A stretch of DNA of 64,000 nucleotides. It comes from Tessaracoccus oleiagri. GTDB lineage: Bacteria > Actinomycetota > Actinomycetes > Propionibacteriales > Propionibacteriaceae. The stretch is taken from positions 186,001 to 250,000 of the forward strand of contig NZ_FNGP01000004.1 of NCBI RefSeq assembly GCF_900103275.1. Reading direction: 5' to 3'. Made by a program: the position numbers and the translations under genes. Positions 26,575 through 35,542 of the stretch are shown here, in pieces (the first letter of the stretch is position 1; each line of letters begins with the position of its first letter). The notes beneath the pieces were generated by a model, which did no database searches, had not been told where the DNA came from, and worked only from the letters and a program-made list of their open reading frames with translations.

Positions 26575-27498
26575 ATGCTCGGTTTCGTCGCCCGGCGCCT
26601 GTTGCTGGCTGTGTTCGTGCTCTGGGGGGCGGTCACGGTCGTGTTCGTCGTGGTGCGCTTGGTCCCGGCCGACCCCGCGCTGCTGATGGCGGGTGAGACC
26701 GCGACGCCGGAGCAGCTCGCCGCGTTGCGTGCGGAGATGGGGCTCGATCAGCCGCTGATCGCGCAATACCTCCAGTACGTGGGTAACACCCTGACTGGCG
26801 ACTTCGGCCGTTCCTACACGCAGTTCGTCCCGGCGATGGACCTCATCGCGCAGGTGCTCCCGAATACTGCGCTCCTGGCGCTCCTGGCCTGTCTGCTCGC
26901 CGTCGGCGTGAGTTTCCCGCTCGGCCTGCTCGCGGCCTTGCGCGTCAACCGCTTCAGCGATCGAGCAGTGACCACCCTGTCGCTGACGACACAGTCCCTT
27001 CCGGGATTCTGGATCGGGATCGTATTGATGCTGGTCTTTTCTCGACAACTGGGCTGGCTGCCCAGCGCCGGACTCGATTCCCCCCAGAGCCTCATCCTGC
27101 CCACCATCACCCTCGCGCTTCCCTTCATCGCGATCCTCACCCGCATGGTCCGTAGCGGACTGATCGAGGTGATGGGCGAAGGGTATATCACCACTGCTCG
27201 TTCGAAGGGGCTCAGCGAGCGTACGGTCATCTTCCCGCACGCGATCCGTAATGCGCTCATACCAGTGGTCACGCTCGTCGGTCTCGAGTTCGGCACGCTC
27301 CTCGGCGGCGCAGTGATCACCGAGACGGTGTTCAGCTTCCCCGGCATCGGGCGGCTTCTCGTCTTCTCCATCGGCGTCCGGGACTACGCGACGGTTCAGG
27401 CCTGCGTCGTCGTGATCGCCGTGGCCTTCGTGCTGGTCAACCTCTTCGTCGATCTGCTCTACGGCTTCCTTGACCCGAGGGTGAGGAACTCGCGATGA
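26575..27498 (+). CDS. ABC importer permease 1 (DppB/OppB type)
   Basis: A 307-residue inner-membrane permease with six predicted helices. The first helix (RRLLLAVFVLWGAVTVVFVV) and the loop AETATPEQLAAL-like region are typical of DppB. The cytoplasmic EAA signature is YITTARSKGLSERTVIFPHA followed by RNALIPVVTLVG. CGGAGGTAAGA precedes the ATG at 26575. It starts the plus-strand operon and overlaps the next gene by four bases (ATGA). Despite the peptide-type name, many such systems import oligosaccharides or opine-like compounds; the substrate is unknown. Confidence 0.93.
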   Translation: MLGFVARRLLLAVFVLWGAVTVVFVVVRLVPADPALLMAGETATPEQLAALRAEMGLDQPLIAQYLQYVGNTLTGDFGRSYTQFVPAMDLIAQVLPNTALLALLACLLAVGVSFPLGLLAALRVNRFSDRAVTTLSLTTQSLPGFWIGIVLMLVFSRQLGWLPSAGLDSPQSLILPTITLALPFIAILTRMVRSGLIEVMGEGYITTARSKGLSERTVIFPHAIRNALIPVVTLVGLEFGTLLGGAVITETVFSFPGIGRLLVFSIGVRDYATVQACVVVIAVAFVLVNLFVDLLYGFLDPRVRNSR

Positions 27499-28418
27499 CC
27501 GCAGCCCTGCCGCCCATGATCACGACGACGCCGATCGCCACGCCGACAACCGCCACCCAGACCATGCAGCGTGCGCGACGCGCTCGGCGCGGGGTCAAGA
27601 TACGCATCACCGTGCCGATCATCATCATCGGGCTCTACGTCATCGGTGCGATCACCGTTCCGGTCATCTACGGGTTCGACCCGCTCCGCACAGAGCTCGT
27701 CGATCGGCTCAAACCGCCGGGCACGACCCTCAGCAACGGCTCCATTGCTTTCCTCGGCACCGACCAGATCGGCCAGGACCTCTTCGCACAGATGATGATG
27801 GGCGCGCGCGTCTCGCTTGCGGTGGGTGCGAGCACATTGATCTTCGCAGGGCTGGCTGGAGTCACCGTGGGTCTCCTGGCGGGACACTTCGGCGGCTGGA
27901 TGGACACCGTTCTGATGAGGATCGCGGATGTTCAACTCGCCTTCCCCGCGATCCTGTTGGCGATCCTGCTGGCCTCCGTGCTCGGACAAGGTCTGACGAA
28001 CATCATCATCGTCCTCTCCATAGCGAATTGGGTCGTCTTCGCCCGAGTCACCCGCAGCCAGGTGCTCGCGCTGAAGAACCGCGAGTTCGTGGAAGCGGGC
28101 CGTGCGCTCGGCGCCGGGCACTTCCACCTGATCGTGCGGACGCTGCTTCCCGGCTGTGTGGCCCCCATCCTGGTCGTGGCGACGGTCGAGTTCGGGCACG
28201 TGATCCTCGCTGAGGCGGCGCTGTCCTTCCTCGGCGTCGGTGTGCCGATCGGTGTGCCCAGCCTCGGCAGCACGATTCAAGCAGGCACCGCCTACCTCAC
28301 GTCGGCGTGGTGGATATCCACCTTGCCCGGCATTGCGCTGGCCGGTCTGGTCCTCGCCACGGGCGTTCTGGGCGATGCCCTGCGCGACTTCTATGACCCG
28401 ACGCTGCGGGGTGCCTGA
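27495..28418 (+). CDS. ABC importer permease 2 (DppC/OppC type)
   Basis: A 307-residue permease, partner of the previous gene. A 35-residue cytoplasmic N-terminus rich in Thr, Pro and Arg precedes the first helix (ITVPIIIIGLYVIGAITVPV). The segment FLGTDQIGQDLFAQMMMGARVSL is the DppC N-terminal hallmark, and EFVEAGRALGAGHFHLIVRT with LLPGCVAPILV is the EAA loop that contacts the ATPases. It starts inside the previous gene and its stop shares one base with the ATG of the ATPase gene. Confidence 0.92.
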   Translation: MTAALPPMITTTPIATPTTATQTMQRARRARRGVKIRITVPIIIIGLYVIGAITVPVIYGFDPLRTELVDRLKPPGTTLSNGSIAFLGTDQIGQDLFAQMMMGARVSLAVGASTLIFAGLAGVTVGLLAGHFGGWMDTVLMRIADVQLAFPAILLAILLASVLGQGLTNIIIVLSIANWVVFARVTRSQVLALKNREFVEAGRALGAGHFHLIVRTLLPGCVAPILVVATVEFGHVILAEAALSFLGVGVPIGVPSLGSTIQAGTAYLTSAWWISTLPGIALAGLVLATGVLGDALRDFYDPTLRGA

Positions 28419-29443
28419 TGACCGAGCCCGCGACCGCGCGCGTGGATTCGCTCGAGGGCGATCCGCCGCTGCTGAGGGTGGAAGGGCTCGAGGTGGAGTT
28501 CTCGACCTCGGCGGGAGTCTTGCGTGCGCTCGACGGGGTGAGCTTCGAAGTGCGAGCCGGTGAGACCTTGGCCATCCTGGGGGAGTCGGGGTCCGGCAAA
28601 TCGGTCACGGCCCAAGCTGTCATGGCGCTACTCCCGCAGCCCGCCGGGTCGATCGTTGGAGGGCGCATCTGGTACGGCGGACGGGACATCGCCGCCGAAC
28701 CGGTCAAGCAGGTCCGTAAGCTCTGCGCGACGGAGATCGCGATGATCTTCCAGGATCCGCTCAGCTCCCTGAACCCAGTGTTCCGCGTCGGTGACCAGGT
28801 CGCCGAGCCGTTCCGGCGACGCCGGGGCATGGACAAGAGGCAAGCGTTGGGGAAGGCACTAGAACTGTTGAAGCGTGTGGGCATCCCCAACGCAGAAACC
28901 CGGATCCGCGACTACCCGCACCAGTTCTCCGGTGGGCAACGACAGCGCATCATGATCGCGATGGCGATAGCACTGAAGCCGAGGTTGCTGATCGCGGATG
29001 AGCCGACCACCGCCCTGGATGTGACGGTGCAGGCACAAATCATGGACCTGCTCGCGGACCTCCAAGCGGAGACAGGGATGGGATTGATCCTGATCAGCCA
29101 TGACCTCGGGGTTGTGGCGGACGTGGCGCAACGCGCGGCGATCATGTACGCCGGCCGGGTGGTGGAGACCGGATCCATCCGGGAGATCTACGATCATCCC
29201 GCCCACCCGTATCCGAAGGGTCTGCTGGAGTCGATCCCCAGCGAGGGGGCACGCGGCCAGCGGCTGACGCCGATCAGCGGGTCGCCGCCGAACCTCTTGG
29301 CAGTGCCAAGTGGCTGTCCCTTCCACCCTCGCTGCGAGTTCGCGATCGACGTGTGTCGAACGGACGTCCCGATGCTGCGTCGGCCCGAAGGTTGGGAAGC
29401 CGGGCACGAAGCGGCATGTCACCGCTCCGAGGAGGTGCTTTGA
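28418..29443 (+). CDS. ABC importer ATP-binding protein 1 (DppD/OppD type)
   Basis: A 341-residue ATPase. Walker A is GESGSGKS, signature FSGGQRQRIMIAMAIA, Walker B LLIADEPTTALD, H-loop SHDLGVV. The C-terminal oligo-HPY domain ends in CPFHPRCEFAIDVCRTD, whose cysteines bind an iron-sulfur cluster in relatives. TGATG links it to both neighbours. The paired ATPase is downstream. Confidence 0.94.
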   Translation: MTEPATARVDSLEGDPPLLRVEGLEVEFSTSAGVLRALDGVSFEVRAGETLAILGESGSGKSVTAQAVMALLPQPAGSIVGGRIWYGGRDIAAEPVKQVRKLCATEIAMIFQDPLSSLNPVFRVGDQVAEPFRRRRGMDKRQALGKALELLKRVGIPNAETRIRDYPHQFSGGQRQRIMIAMAIALKPRLLIADEPTTALDVTVQAQIMDLLADLQAETGMGLILISHDLGVVADVAQRAAIMYAGRVVETGSIREIYDHPAHPYPKGLLESIPSEGARGQRLTPISGSPPNLLAVPSGCPFHPRCEFAIDVCRTDVPMLRRPEGWEAGHEAACHRSEEVL

Positions 29444-30261
29444 TGGCCGACTCCACACCTCTGCTGAAGGTGCGCAATCTTCGTGTCGCCTACCCGATCC
29501 GTTCGTCGGTCCTCATGCGGCACATCGGAGACAACGTCGCGGTGAGCGATGTGAGCTTCGACCTCCACCAAGGTGAGACGGTCGGGTTGGTCGGGGAGTC
29601 CGGATCCGGGAAGTCGACAATCGCTCGCACAATCATCGGTCTCGTAAAGGCCAGCGACGGCTCAATCGAGTTCGAAGGCAAGGACATCGCCCGCGCCTCA
29701 TGGCGCCAGCTCAAGAGCATCCGACGCGAGATGCAGATGGTCTTCCAAGATCCGTACGCCTCCCTCAATCCACGCCTGACCGTTCGGGACATCATCGCCG
29801 AGGCGTGGCGTGTGCACCCTGGCGTCGTGCCCCGCGGGGCGTGGACCTCCGAAGCGAAGGCGCTCATGGATCGCGTAGGGCTCAACCCCGACTACTCAGA
29901 TCGTTACCCGCATCAATTCTCGGGGGGCCAACGTCAACGCATCGGCATCGCGCGCGCACTCGCGCTCAGGCCCAAACTCATCGTCTGCGACGAGGCCGTC
30001 AGCGCGCTGGACGTCTCGGTGCAGGCACAGGTCCTCAACCTGCTGGAGGATCTGCAAGCCGACCTGGATCTGTCGTACCTCTTCATCTCGCATGACCTCT
30101 CAGTCATAGAGCACCTCTGTGATCGTGTCCTCGTCCTCAACCGAGGCGTCGTCGTCGAACAAGGCACAGTCGATCAGCTCTTCGACAACCCCCAGGACGA
30201 TTACACCAAGCGTCTGCTGGCCGCGGTGCCGGTGGTACGACCCTGGCTGGAGCCCACATGA
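29443..30261 (+). CDS. ABC importer ATP-binding protein 2 (DppF/OppF type)
   Basis: A 272-residue ATPase forming a heterodimer with the previous one. Walker A GESGSGKST, signature FSGGQRQRIGIARALA, Walker B LIVCDEAVSALD, H-loop SHDLSVI. It ends just after the ATPase core and lacks the C-terminal HPY Cys cluster present in its partner, which makes it shorter than usual DppF (about 320). The ATG at 29443 overlaps the previous stop as TGATG; GGAGG lies within the preceding gene. Confidence 0.92.
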   Translation: MADSTPLLKVRNLRVAYPIRSSVLMRHIGDNVAVSDVSFDLHQGETVGLVGESGSGKSTIARTIIGLVKASDGSIEFEGKDIARASWRQLKSIRREMQMVFQDPYASLNPRLTVRDIIAEAWRVHPGVVPRGAWTSEAKALMDRVGLNPDYSDRYPHQFSGGQRQRIGIARALALRPKLIVCDEAVSALDVSVQAQVLNLLEDLQADLDLSYLFISHDLSVIEHLCDRVLVLNRGVVVEQGTVDQLFDNPQDDYTKRLLAAVPVVRPWLEPT

Positions 30262-30349
30262 GCCCATCAGCCCCAAAGTGTTCACTGGCGCCCGGAGGAC
30301 TTCAGCGTGACACACCCATCTCAGTACGAAGCGATCGAAGGAGAACGCA

Positions 30350-31915
30350 ATGAGATCCATCCGCACAAGGCTGATGAAGGCCGCTGCAGCAGCCCTCATG
30401 GTCGGTCTAGCACTCACGGCCTGTTCCGGGAGCAGCGAGACTGATCCTCCGGAAGGGGAAGCCGGCGCTGCCCTGCCCGACGACCAGCAGAACCTCACCT
30501 TCGTCCCCAACTATGGCTGGGCCGGCTCCGACATCTCGAAGGCTCCCCTGGAGATCGGGATGAACATCGCTCTCAAGCAGACACTCGAGCCGCTGGTGAC
30601 CCTCGACAATGAGGCCCAGCCCCAACCCCACCTTGCGGAATCATGGGAGTGGACGACTCCCACCACCCTGGAAATCAAGATCCGCGAAGGCGTCACCTTC
30701 AGCGACGGAACACCCTTGGTTTCGGGGGACGTCAAGGGGACGCTTGAACGCTACCTGGCCCAAAAACAGGCACTGCACGCAGTGCTCTCGATCATCACCG
30801 GCATCGAAGCGCCGGACGACTCCACCGTGATCCTGACGACCAGCGCGCCCACCGGCACTTTGGTCGGGGTGCTCTCACTCGTGCTCATCGGCAAGGGGGA
30901 GTTCTCGCACGCCGAGGCCACCGCCGAAGATGACGAATACTGGGCACGTCCCATCGGCACGGGGCCCTTCGTGATCACTGACTACGTCCCCAACGATCTC
31001 TTCAAGTTCGAGCGCAACGACTCGTACTGGGGTGAGAAGGCCAAGCTCAAGACGCTGACGATGAAGCAGATCACCGATGCCAACGGCAAGCTGACCGCGC
31101 TCTCGAACAATCAGGCCCAAGCTGTACAGAATGTGTCCTACGACCAGTTCGAAACGGTCGAAGCGATTCCTGACGTGACGCTCGAGCAGTTCGAGTCCCT
31201 CAGTTACTACTTCGTGTGGTTCATGAACGACAGGGCCCCGTTGGACAACCCTGACGTGCGCAGGGCGATGTGGATGGCGCTTGACCTCCCGACGATCGTG
31301 GAGAGTCTTTATGGCGAGAGCCGGGAGGTCATGGACTCGTTCTGCCCAGCGGCCGCCTTCGGCTGTGTGCCGGCCGAGAACATGCCGACCTACGATCCGG
31401 AGGGCGCCAAGAAGCTTCTGGCAGACGCCGGGTACCCCGATGGGTTCACGGTCGACATCATCTTCAGCCTCGCGAACGCGACCGACAACGCTCTAGCGCA
31501 GGCGCTCATCTCGGGTTGGAAGGACATCGGCGTGACGGTCGAGCCGCGCGGCCTGGATGCCGCGTCCTGGTTGGCTGCCTTCACAGGAATGGACTGGTAC
31601 ATGGACTTCCAGCCGAACCAGACTCCTACCGGCGACGCGGACTACACGCTCAACCGCCTGTACAGCTGCGCCGCAGCACGCTTGGGTTACTGCAATCCTG
31701 AACTCGATGCGTTGATGACCCAAGCCCAGCAAGAGAGTGATCCCGAGGTTCGCCTTGATCTGTACCAGCAAGTGGTCAACATCATGGCCGAGGACACTCC
31801 GGCGATTCCGCTCTTCTCGACCAAGGTCAACGTAGCCTACCGCGACAACGTGCAGGGGCTGACCGTTCCGCCGACCGAGTTCATCAACTTCAGCACGGTT
31901 TACCTCACCGAGTAG
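30350..31915 (+). CDS. ABC importer substrate-binding lipoprotein (family 5)
   Basis: A 521-residue SBP_bac_5 protein anchored outside the membrane. The signal peptide (basic RSIRTRLMK, hydrophobic core, lipobox LTAC with Cys25) is clear. Typical features follow: LAESWEWTTPTTLEIKIREG, DVKGTLERYLA, IGTGPFVITDY, ALDLPTIVESLYG. GAAGGAG precedes the ATG. Family 5 binds peptides, oligosaccharides, nickel chelates and glycosides. The gene is 88 bases after the ATPase and is followed by a stem-loop, so it may accumulate to a higher level than the membrane parts. Confidence 0.93.
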   Translation: MRSIRTRLMKAAAAALMVGLALTACSGSSETDPPEGEAGAALPDDQQNLTFVPNYGWAGSDISKAPLEIGMNIALKQTLEPLVTLDNEAQPQPHLAESWEWTTPTTLEIKIREGVTFSDGTPLVSGDVKGTLERYLAQKQALHAVLSIITGIEAPDDSTVILTTSAPTGTLVGVLSLVLIGKGEFSHAEATAEDDEYWARPIGTGPFVITDYVPNDLFKFERNDSYWGEKAKLKTLTMKQITDANGKLTALSNNQAQAVQNVSYDQFETVEAIPDVTLEQFESLSYYFVWFMNDRAPLDNPDVRRAMWMALDLPTIVESLYGESREVMDSFCPAAAFGCVPAENMPTYDPEGAKKLLADAGYPDGFTVDIIFSLANATDNALAQALISGWKDIGVTVEPRGLDAASWLAAFTGMDWYMDFQPNQTPTGDADYTLNRLYSCAAARLGYCNPELDALMTQAQQESDPEVRLDLYQQVVNIMAEDTPAIPLFSTKVNVAYRDNVQGLTVPPTEFINFSTVYLTE

Positions 31916-31930
31916 GTCAACCGTGTCTCG

Positions 31931-31960
31931 TGTGGCGGGTCGGTTCCCGGCCCGCCCACA
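31931..31960 (+). terminator. stem-loop after the binding-protein gene
   Basis: TGTGGCGGGTCGG (31931-31943), loop TTC, CCGGCCCGCCCACA (31947-31960): a 13-base stem with one bulge and one wobble. No T-run follows, so partial termination or protection of the upstream message is more likely than full termination. Confidence 0.5.
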
Positions 31961-31995
31961 CCAGACCGAGCGTGCTCACGTGATCGAGTCAAGAG

Positions 31996-33372
31996 GTGTT
32001 CCAATCAGAGAGGCAGACCTTGTTCGTAACCGAACCCGCGCGGGCCACGCCTGTACTCGGTGACTACGACGTGATCGTCTGCGGCGGAGGGCCAGCGGGG
32101 ATCATCGCGGCGACGGCGGCGGCACGCAACGGTGCCCGGACGTTACTGATCGAGCGCTACGGTTTTGTGGGCGGCATGGCGACGAGCGCACTCGTGACGC
32201 CGATCTCGGAGTTCCGTCACAACGGTCGCCAACACGTCGGGGGCATTCCCTTGGAACTCATGACGCGTGCGTCACGCCTCGGTGGCGCAGATCTGGGGCG
32301 TGACAGCGGCAACTGGCCCGTCAACGACGAGCTGATGAAGCTCGCAGCGCAGCGACTGCTGCTCGAGAGTGGCGTCACACTGCTCTACCACTCCTGGCTC
32401 TCCGACGCCGTGGTGGAGGACGGGCGGGTCACGCATGCCGTCGTCCAGAACAAGACAGGAAGGGTTGCCTACGGCGCCTGCGTGTTCGTCGACTGCACAG
32501 GGGACGCCGACTTGGTGCGCGCCGCTGGCCTGCCCACCGTGAAGACCGATGTCCTCCAACCCGCCTCGCTCTGGTTCCAACTCGGGGGAGTCGATACGGA
32601 TGCACTGCAGCACCTGTTCGGCGACGCGGAAGGCGGGGTGCTTCCCGTTTCCGAAACCATCCGCAATCGCCTCGCCGAACTCCACAGGGAAGGGGAGATC
32701 CCGGTCTTCGGGGGCCCGTGGATCAACTGGTTCTTCCACGACGGCATGGTCAGCATCAACCTGCTGCGCGAAGGCACGGACGCGAGCGACGCGGAGTGGT
32801 TCACGCGCACCGAATGCAGCCTGCGCGAGAAGCTCCACCAGATCATCGAGGTGCTGCGGCGAGAGTTTCCCGAGTTCAAGGATGCATGGCTTGCGAAGTC
32901 GGGCATTCAGACCGGAGTGCGTGAGACGCATCACATCGTGGGAGAGACCACGCTCACACGCGACGACATCCTCAACCCGAAAGCCTTCCCGGACACCGTC
33001 GCCAAGGGGGCGCACGTGATCGACATTCACGAGGCGGATTCCATCGACCAGACGCAGCTTGAGTTCGTCGTTCCCCGGCGGGCGTACAACGTGCCGCTGG
33101 GCTGCCTGGTGCCGAGGGGGAGCGTCAACGTCATCACCGCGGGTCGGTGCCTGAGCGCGGACGGACCCGGATTCGGCTCTGCGCGGGTCATGGCCACCTG
33201 CATGGCGATGGGACAGGGCGCGGGCACCGCAGCGGCTCTTGCTTCTGCGACGCAGGACAAACGAGTTGTCGACGTCGATCTGGCACTTCTGCGAGAGCGA
33301 CTCATCTCGCAGGGGGCCATCGTGGACTTCGACGACGTGAACAAAAGGCCAAGTACCGCAAACGACAGGTGA
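31996..33372 (+). CDS. FAD-dependent oxidoreductase (FAD_oxidored family), copy 2
   Basis: A 458-residue flavoprotein with the nucleotide-binding motif YDVIVCGGGPAGIIAATAA at residues 24-42, then GFVGGMATSALVTP, and near the C-terminus TAGRCLSADGPGFGSARVMA. No signal peptide is seen. It is a diverged homologue of the copy at 22471-23883. Start is uncertain: GTG at 31996 has weak upstream support, while TTG at 32020 follows GAGAGG by seven bases. It belongs to the plus-strand operon of the island and is followed after six bases by the second large gene. Substrate unknown; chemistry is probably an oxidation or dehydrogenation of the imported compound. Confidence 0.87.
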   Translation: MFQSERQTLFVTEPARATPVLGDYDVIVCGGGPAGIIAATAAARNGARTLLIERYGFVGGMATSALVTPISEFRHNGRQHVGGIPLELMTRASRLGGADLGRDSGNWPVNDELMKLAAQRLLLESGVTLLYHSWLSDAVVEDGRVTHAVVQNKTGRVAYGACVFVDCTGDADLVRAAGLPTVKTDVLQPASLWFQLGGVDTDALQHLFGDAEGGVLPVSETIRNRLAELHREGEIPVFGGPWINWFFHDGMVSINLLREGTDASDAEWFTRTECSLREKLHQIIEVLRREFPEFKDAWLAKSGIQTGVRETHHIVGETTLTRDDILNPKAFPDTVAKGAHVIDIHEADSIDQTQLEFVVPRRAYNVPLGCLVPRGSVNVITAGRCLSADGPGFGSARVMATCMAMGQGAGTAAALASATQDKRVVDVDLALLRERLISQGAIVDFDDVNKRPSTANDR

Positions 33373-33378
33373 GGACCC

Positions 33379-34308
33379 ATGGACAAACACATCAGCTATG
33401 AACGGGACCTTGAACGATTCAACCCCCTCGCACGAGTGATTACCTATGACGACTTCGACCGCGGATTCAATGGCTGGTTGGACCTCACGCCGAATTTCGT
33501 CTACGACAACTACGAGTCCTTCGAGTCGGTGGTCGACCTCACCAGTTGGGCGCCCGCGATGCTCAGCTCCGCGGCGATGCGATTCGGCGCCTCACACGGT
33601 TCCATGGAAGGCACCTACTCCCTCAAGCTGACGACCGCTCCCAACGCTGCACCGCACACCGAGCCGCCGGCCCCCGGGAGCATGGGCCTCGTCATCAAGC
33701 GGCTTTCGCGATTCGGTGATCCGTCAAAGATCCAGATCGAGGCCTGGTACTCGTACAGTCCGGCGCAGGACCGAGTGGGGCTCGGCGAGGAGGACATCCG
33801 TGCGTTCGGGTTCTTCTTCGACGTACAGGACAGTGAACACCGCTACATGCCCGGCGTGCGTTACGTGAACGCGCTGGGTGGGAAGCCGGTGAAGCGCTGG
33901 CAGTATTACCGCGTCTCCGAAGGCGTGACGCAGAAGGACTGGAACTTCGGAATCGAGGACGGCTGGTGCAAGGTCGGGATCGACAACCAGTGGTACGGGC
34001 GTCGGTACGAAGACGGCTCGGGCGACGGATACCAGTGGTTGCCGGGTGGTGAGCAGGACCTGCTCTACAACGAGAGCCCGGACAAACTCAACTGGCTCTA
34101 CCTGCGCCTCACGGTTGACGTCGACAAGCGCGAGTACATCGAACTGCAGTCGATGGACCGAATCTTCAACATGAGGGGGCTCGCCCCGACATTGCAGGAT
34201 CGCTACAAGTCGATCGACAACCTGATCAACCCGGTGTTCTTCGTCGAGACCGACACCGACAGATCCGTTCACCTGTTTCTCGATTCCGTCGTTTACTCGA
34301 CCGAGTGA
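33379..34308 (+). CDS. large protein of unknown function (jelly-roll-like), copy 2
   Basis: A 309-residue soluble protein, homologous to the copy at 25319-26320. Shared blocks are DDFDRGFNGWLDLTPN against DNFNNGLHGWVELGGN, HGSMEGTYSLKLTT against HGGMSGTYSMKLAT, and the C-terminal FLDSVVYS against FLDSVVIS. Strand-rich pattern and aromatic residues (WQYYRVSEG, WYGRRYEDG) suggest a glycan-binding beta-sandwich. There is no signal peptide, which is odd for such a fold. It follows the FAD gene by six bases and precedes the small gene by ten, repeating the order large-small seen on the other strand. Confidence 0.8.
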   Translation: MDKHISYERDLERFNPLARVITYDDFDRGFNGWLDLTPNFVYDNYESFESVVDLTSWAPAMLSSAAMRFGASHGSMEGTYSLKLTTAPNAAPHTEPPAPGSMGLVIKRLSRFGDPSKIQIEAWYSYSPAQDRVGLGEEDIRAFGFFFDVQDSEHRYMPGVRYVNALGGKPVKRWQYYRVSEGVTQKDWNFGIEDGWCKVGIDNQWYGRRYEDGSGDGYQWLPGGEQDLLYNESPDKLNWLYLRLTVDVDKREYIELQSMDRIFNMRGLAPTLQDRYKSIDNLINPVFFVETDTDRSVHLFLDSVVYSTE

Positions 34309-34318
34309 AAGGACCGAC

Positions 34319-34645
34319 ATGCTGACCACAAACACCTCTGTCCTCACCAGGCGGGTCCGGATCGACGATGACTACGTCACGCTGCCCTACGAAGCTGGAT
34401 GGGCCAGCGAGGCCGTGTTTTTCGTGCAGGTCGAGGGCGCCCATCCCGATCTCCGTCTCACTGCAGAGGTCTCGCCGGACGGCATCAACTGGCTGCCGCG
34501 TGGTGCTTCCGTCGTCATGGCAGAGTCCGTCGCGATGGCCGAGGTCCCGATGATGAACTTCGGCAATTGGCTGCGGCTGACCATCATCGGGGCAACCGCC
34601 GCCGCCGGCGCCCGAGTGCTCGTCCATCTGAACCTCAAGGGCTGA
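34319..34645 (+). CDS. small beta-rich protein of unknown function, copy 2
   Basis: A 108-residue protein homologous to the product at 24975-25322: YEAGWASEA, VSPDGINWL and MNFGNWLRLT are shared, and it ends in VHLNLKG. GAAAGGACC precedes the ATG. It has no signal peptide and no recognisable active site. The repeated pairing with the large gene argues that the two act together, perhaps as an enzyme of unknown type or a binding complex for the substrate of the neighbouring FAD oxidoreductase. Confidence 0.8.
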   Translation: MLTTNTSVLTRRVRIDDDYVTLPYEAGWASEAVFFVQVEGAHPDLRLTAEVSPDGINWLPRGASVVMAESVAMAEVPMMNFGNWLRLTIIGATAAAGARVLVHLNLKG

Positions 34646-34729
34646 TCACCAGCCGACCGCATCCGTCGCAGAGCCACTTCTGGGCTCTCGGCGCTGGCAC
34701 TCAACCGATTCCCAGTGGAAGGGTCAACA

Positions 34730-35455
34730 ATGGGACACCTCACAGACAAATTCGCCGTCATCACCGGCGCAGCATCGGGGATCGGCCTCGCCTGCGCGCG
34801 CACACTGATCGACGCAGGTGCCACCGTCGCGCTGGTGGACCGCGACGAGGACGCACTCGGCGCTCGTTGCACCGAGCTGGGGGAGCGTGCTGTGCCGTTC
34901 GTCACGGAACTTCTCAACCCTGCCGACGTGGACGCACTACCCGTGCGCGTGGTGCAGGAGTTCGGGGCCTTGGACATTGTGCACGCCAACGCGGGAATCT
35001 ACATCGGTGGCGACGTCTCGGAGGGAGATCCGGACGCCTGGGATCGGCTCATGGACCTCAACGTGAAATCCGTGTTTCGCCTGGTCAGAGCTTCGCTGCC
35101 GCACATGATCCAGCGGCGAACGGGCGATGTGGTGTTCACCAGCTCGGTGGCGGGCGTCGTGCCGGTGGTTTGGGAACCTGTGTACACGGCGTCGAAGTTC
35201 GCAGTGCAGGCATTCCTGCACACCTCGCGTCGTCAAATGTCCAAGCACGGCATCCGCATGGGGGCGGTGCTGCCCGGACCCGTCCGCACCGCGCTGGTCG
35301 ACGACTGGCCGCCAGCCAAGCTCGCGGACGCACTGGCCAACGGCAGCTTGATGGACCCGCAGGAGGTGGCCGATGCGGTGTTGTTCATGCTGACGCGCCC
35401 CCGGAACGTCGTCGTGCGCGATCTGGTGCTGTTGCCCAACTCCGTGGATCTTTGA
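34730..35455 (+). CDS. SDR closely resembling ribitol 2-dehydrogenase
   Basis: A 241-residue classical SDR. Cofactor motif [16 protein letters not shown]; catalytic Ser in [15 protein letters not shown] and Tyr/Lys in [19 protein letters not shown]. The blocks [20 protein letters not shown] and [17 protein letters not shown], and the C-terminus [13 protein letters not shown], match what I remember of Klebsiella ribitol dehydrogenase (RbtD) very closely. That enzyme oxidises ribitol to ribulose with NAD. It is the last gene of the plus-strand operon, 84 bases after the small gene. GGAAGGG precedes the ATG at 34730; a GTG at 34715 is an alternative. Actual substrate may be another polyol. Confidence 0.85.
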   Translation: MGHLTDKFAVITGAASGIGLACARTLIDAGATVALVDRDEDALGARCTELGERAVPFVTELLNPADVDALPVRVVQEFGALDIVHANAGIYIGGDVSEGDPDAWDRLMDLNVKSVFRLVRASLPHMIQRRTGDVVFTSSVAGVVPVVWEPVYTASKFAVQAFLHTSRRQMSKHGIRMGAVLPGPVRTALVDDWPPAKLADALANGSLMDPQEVADAVLFMLTRPRNVVVRDLVLLPNSVDL

Positions 35456-35542
35456 CGCCGGACCGGTGGACGAATCCCACAGCACGGATGGACGTGGGGC
35501 GGATGCACCGTGTCTTGGCGCGGTTCTCGCCTTCCCCAGGAC

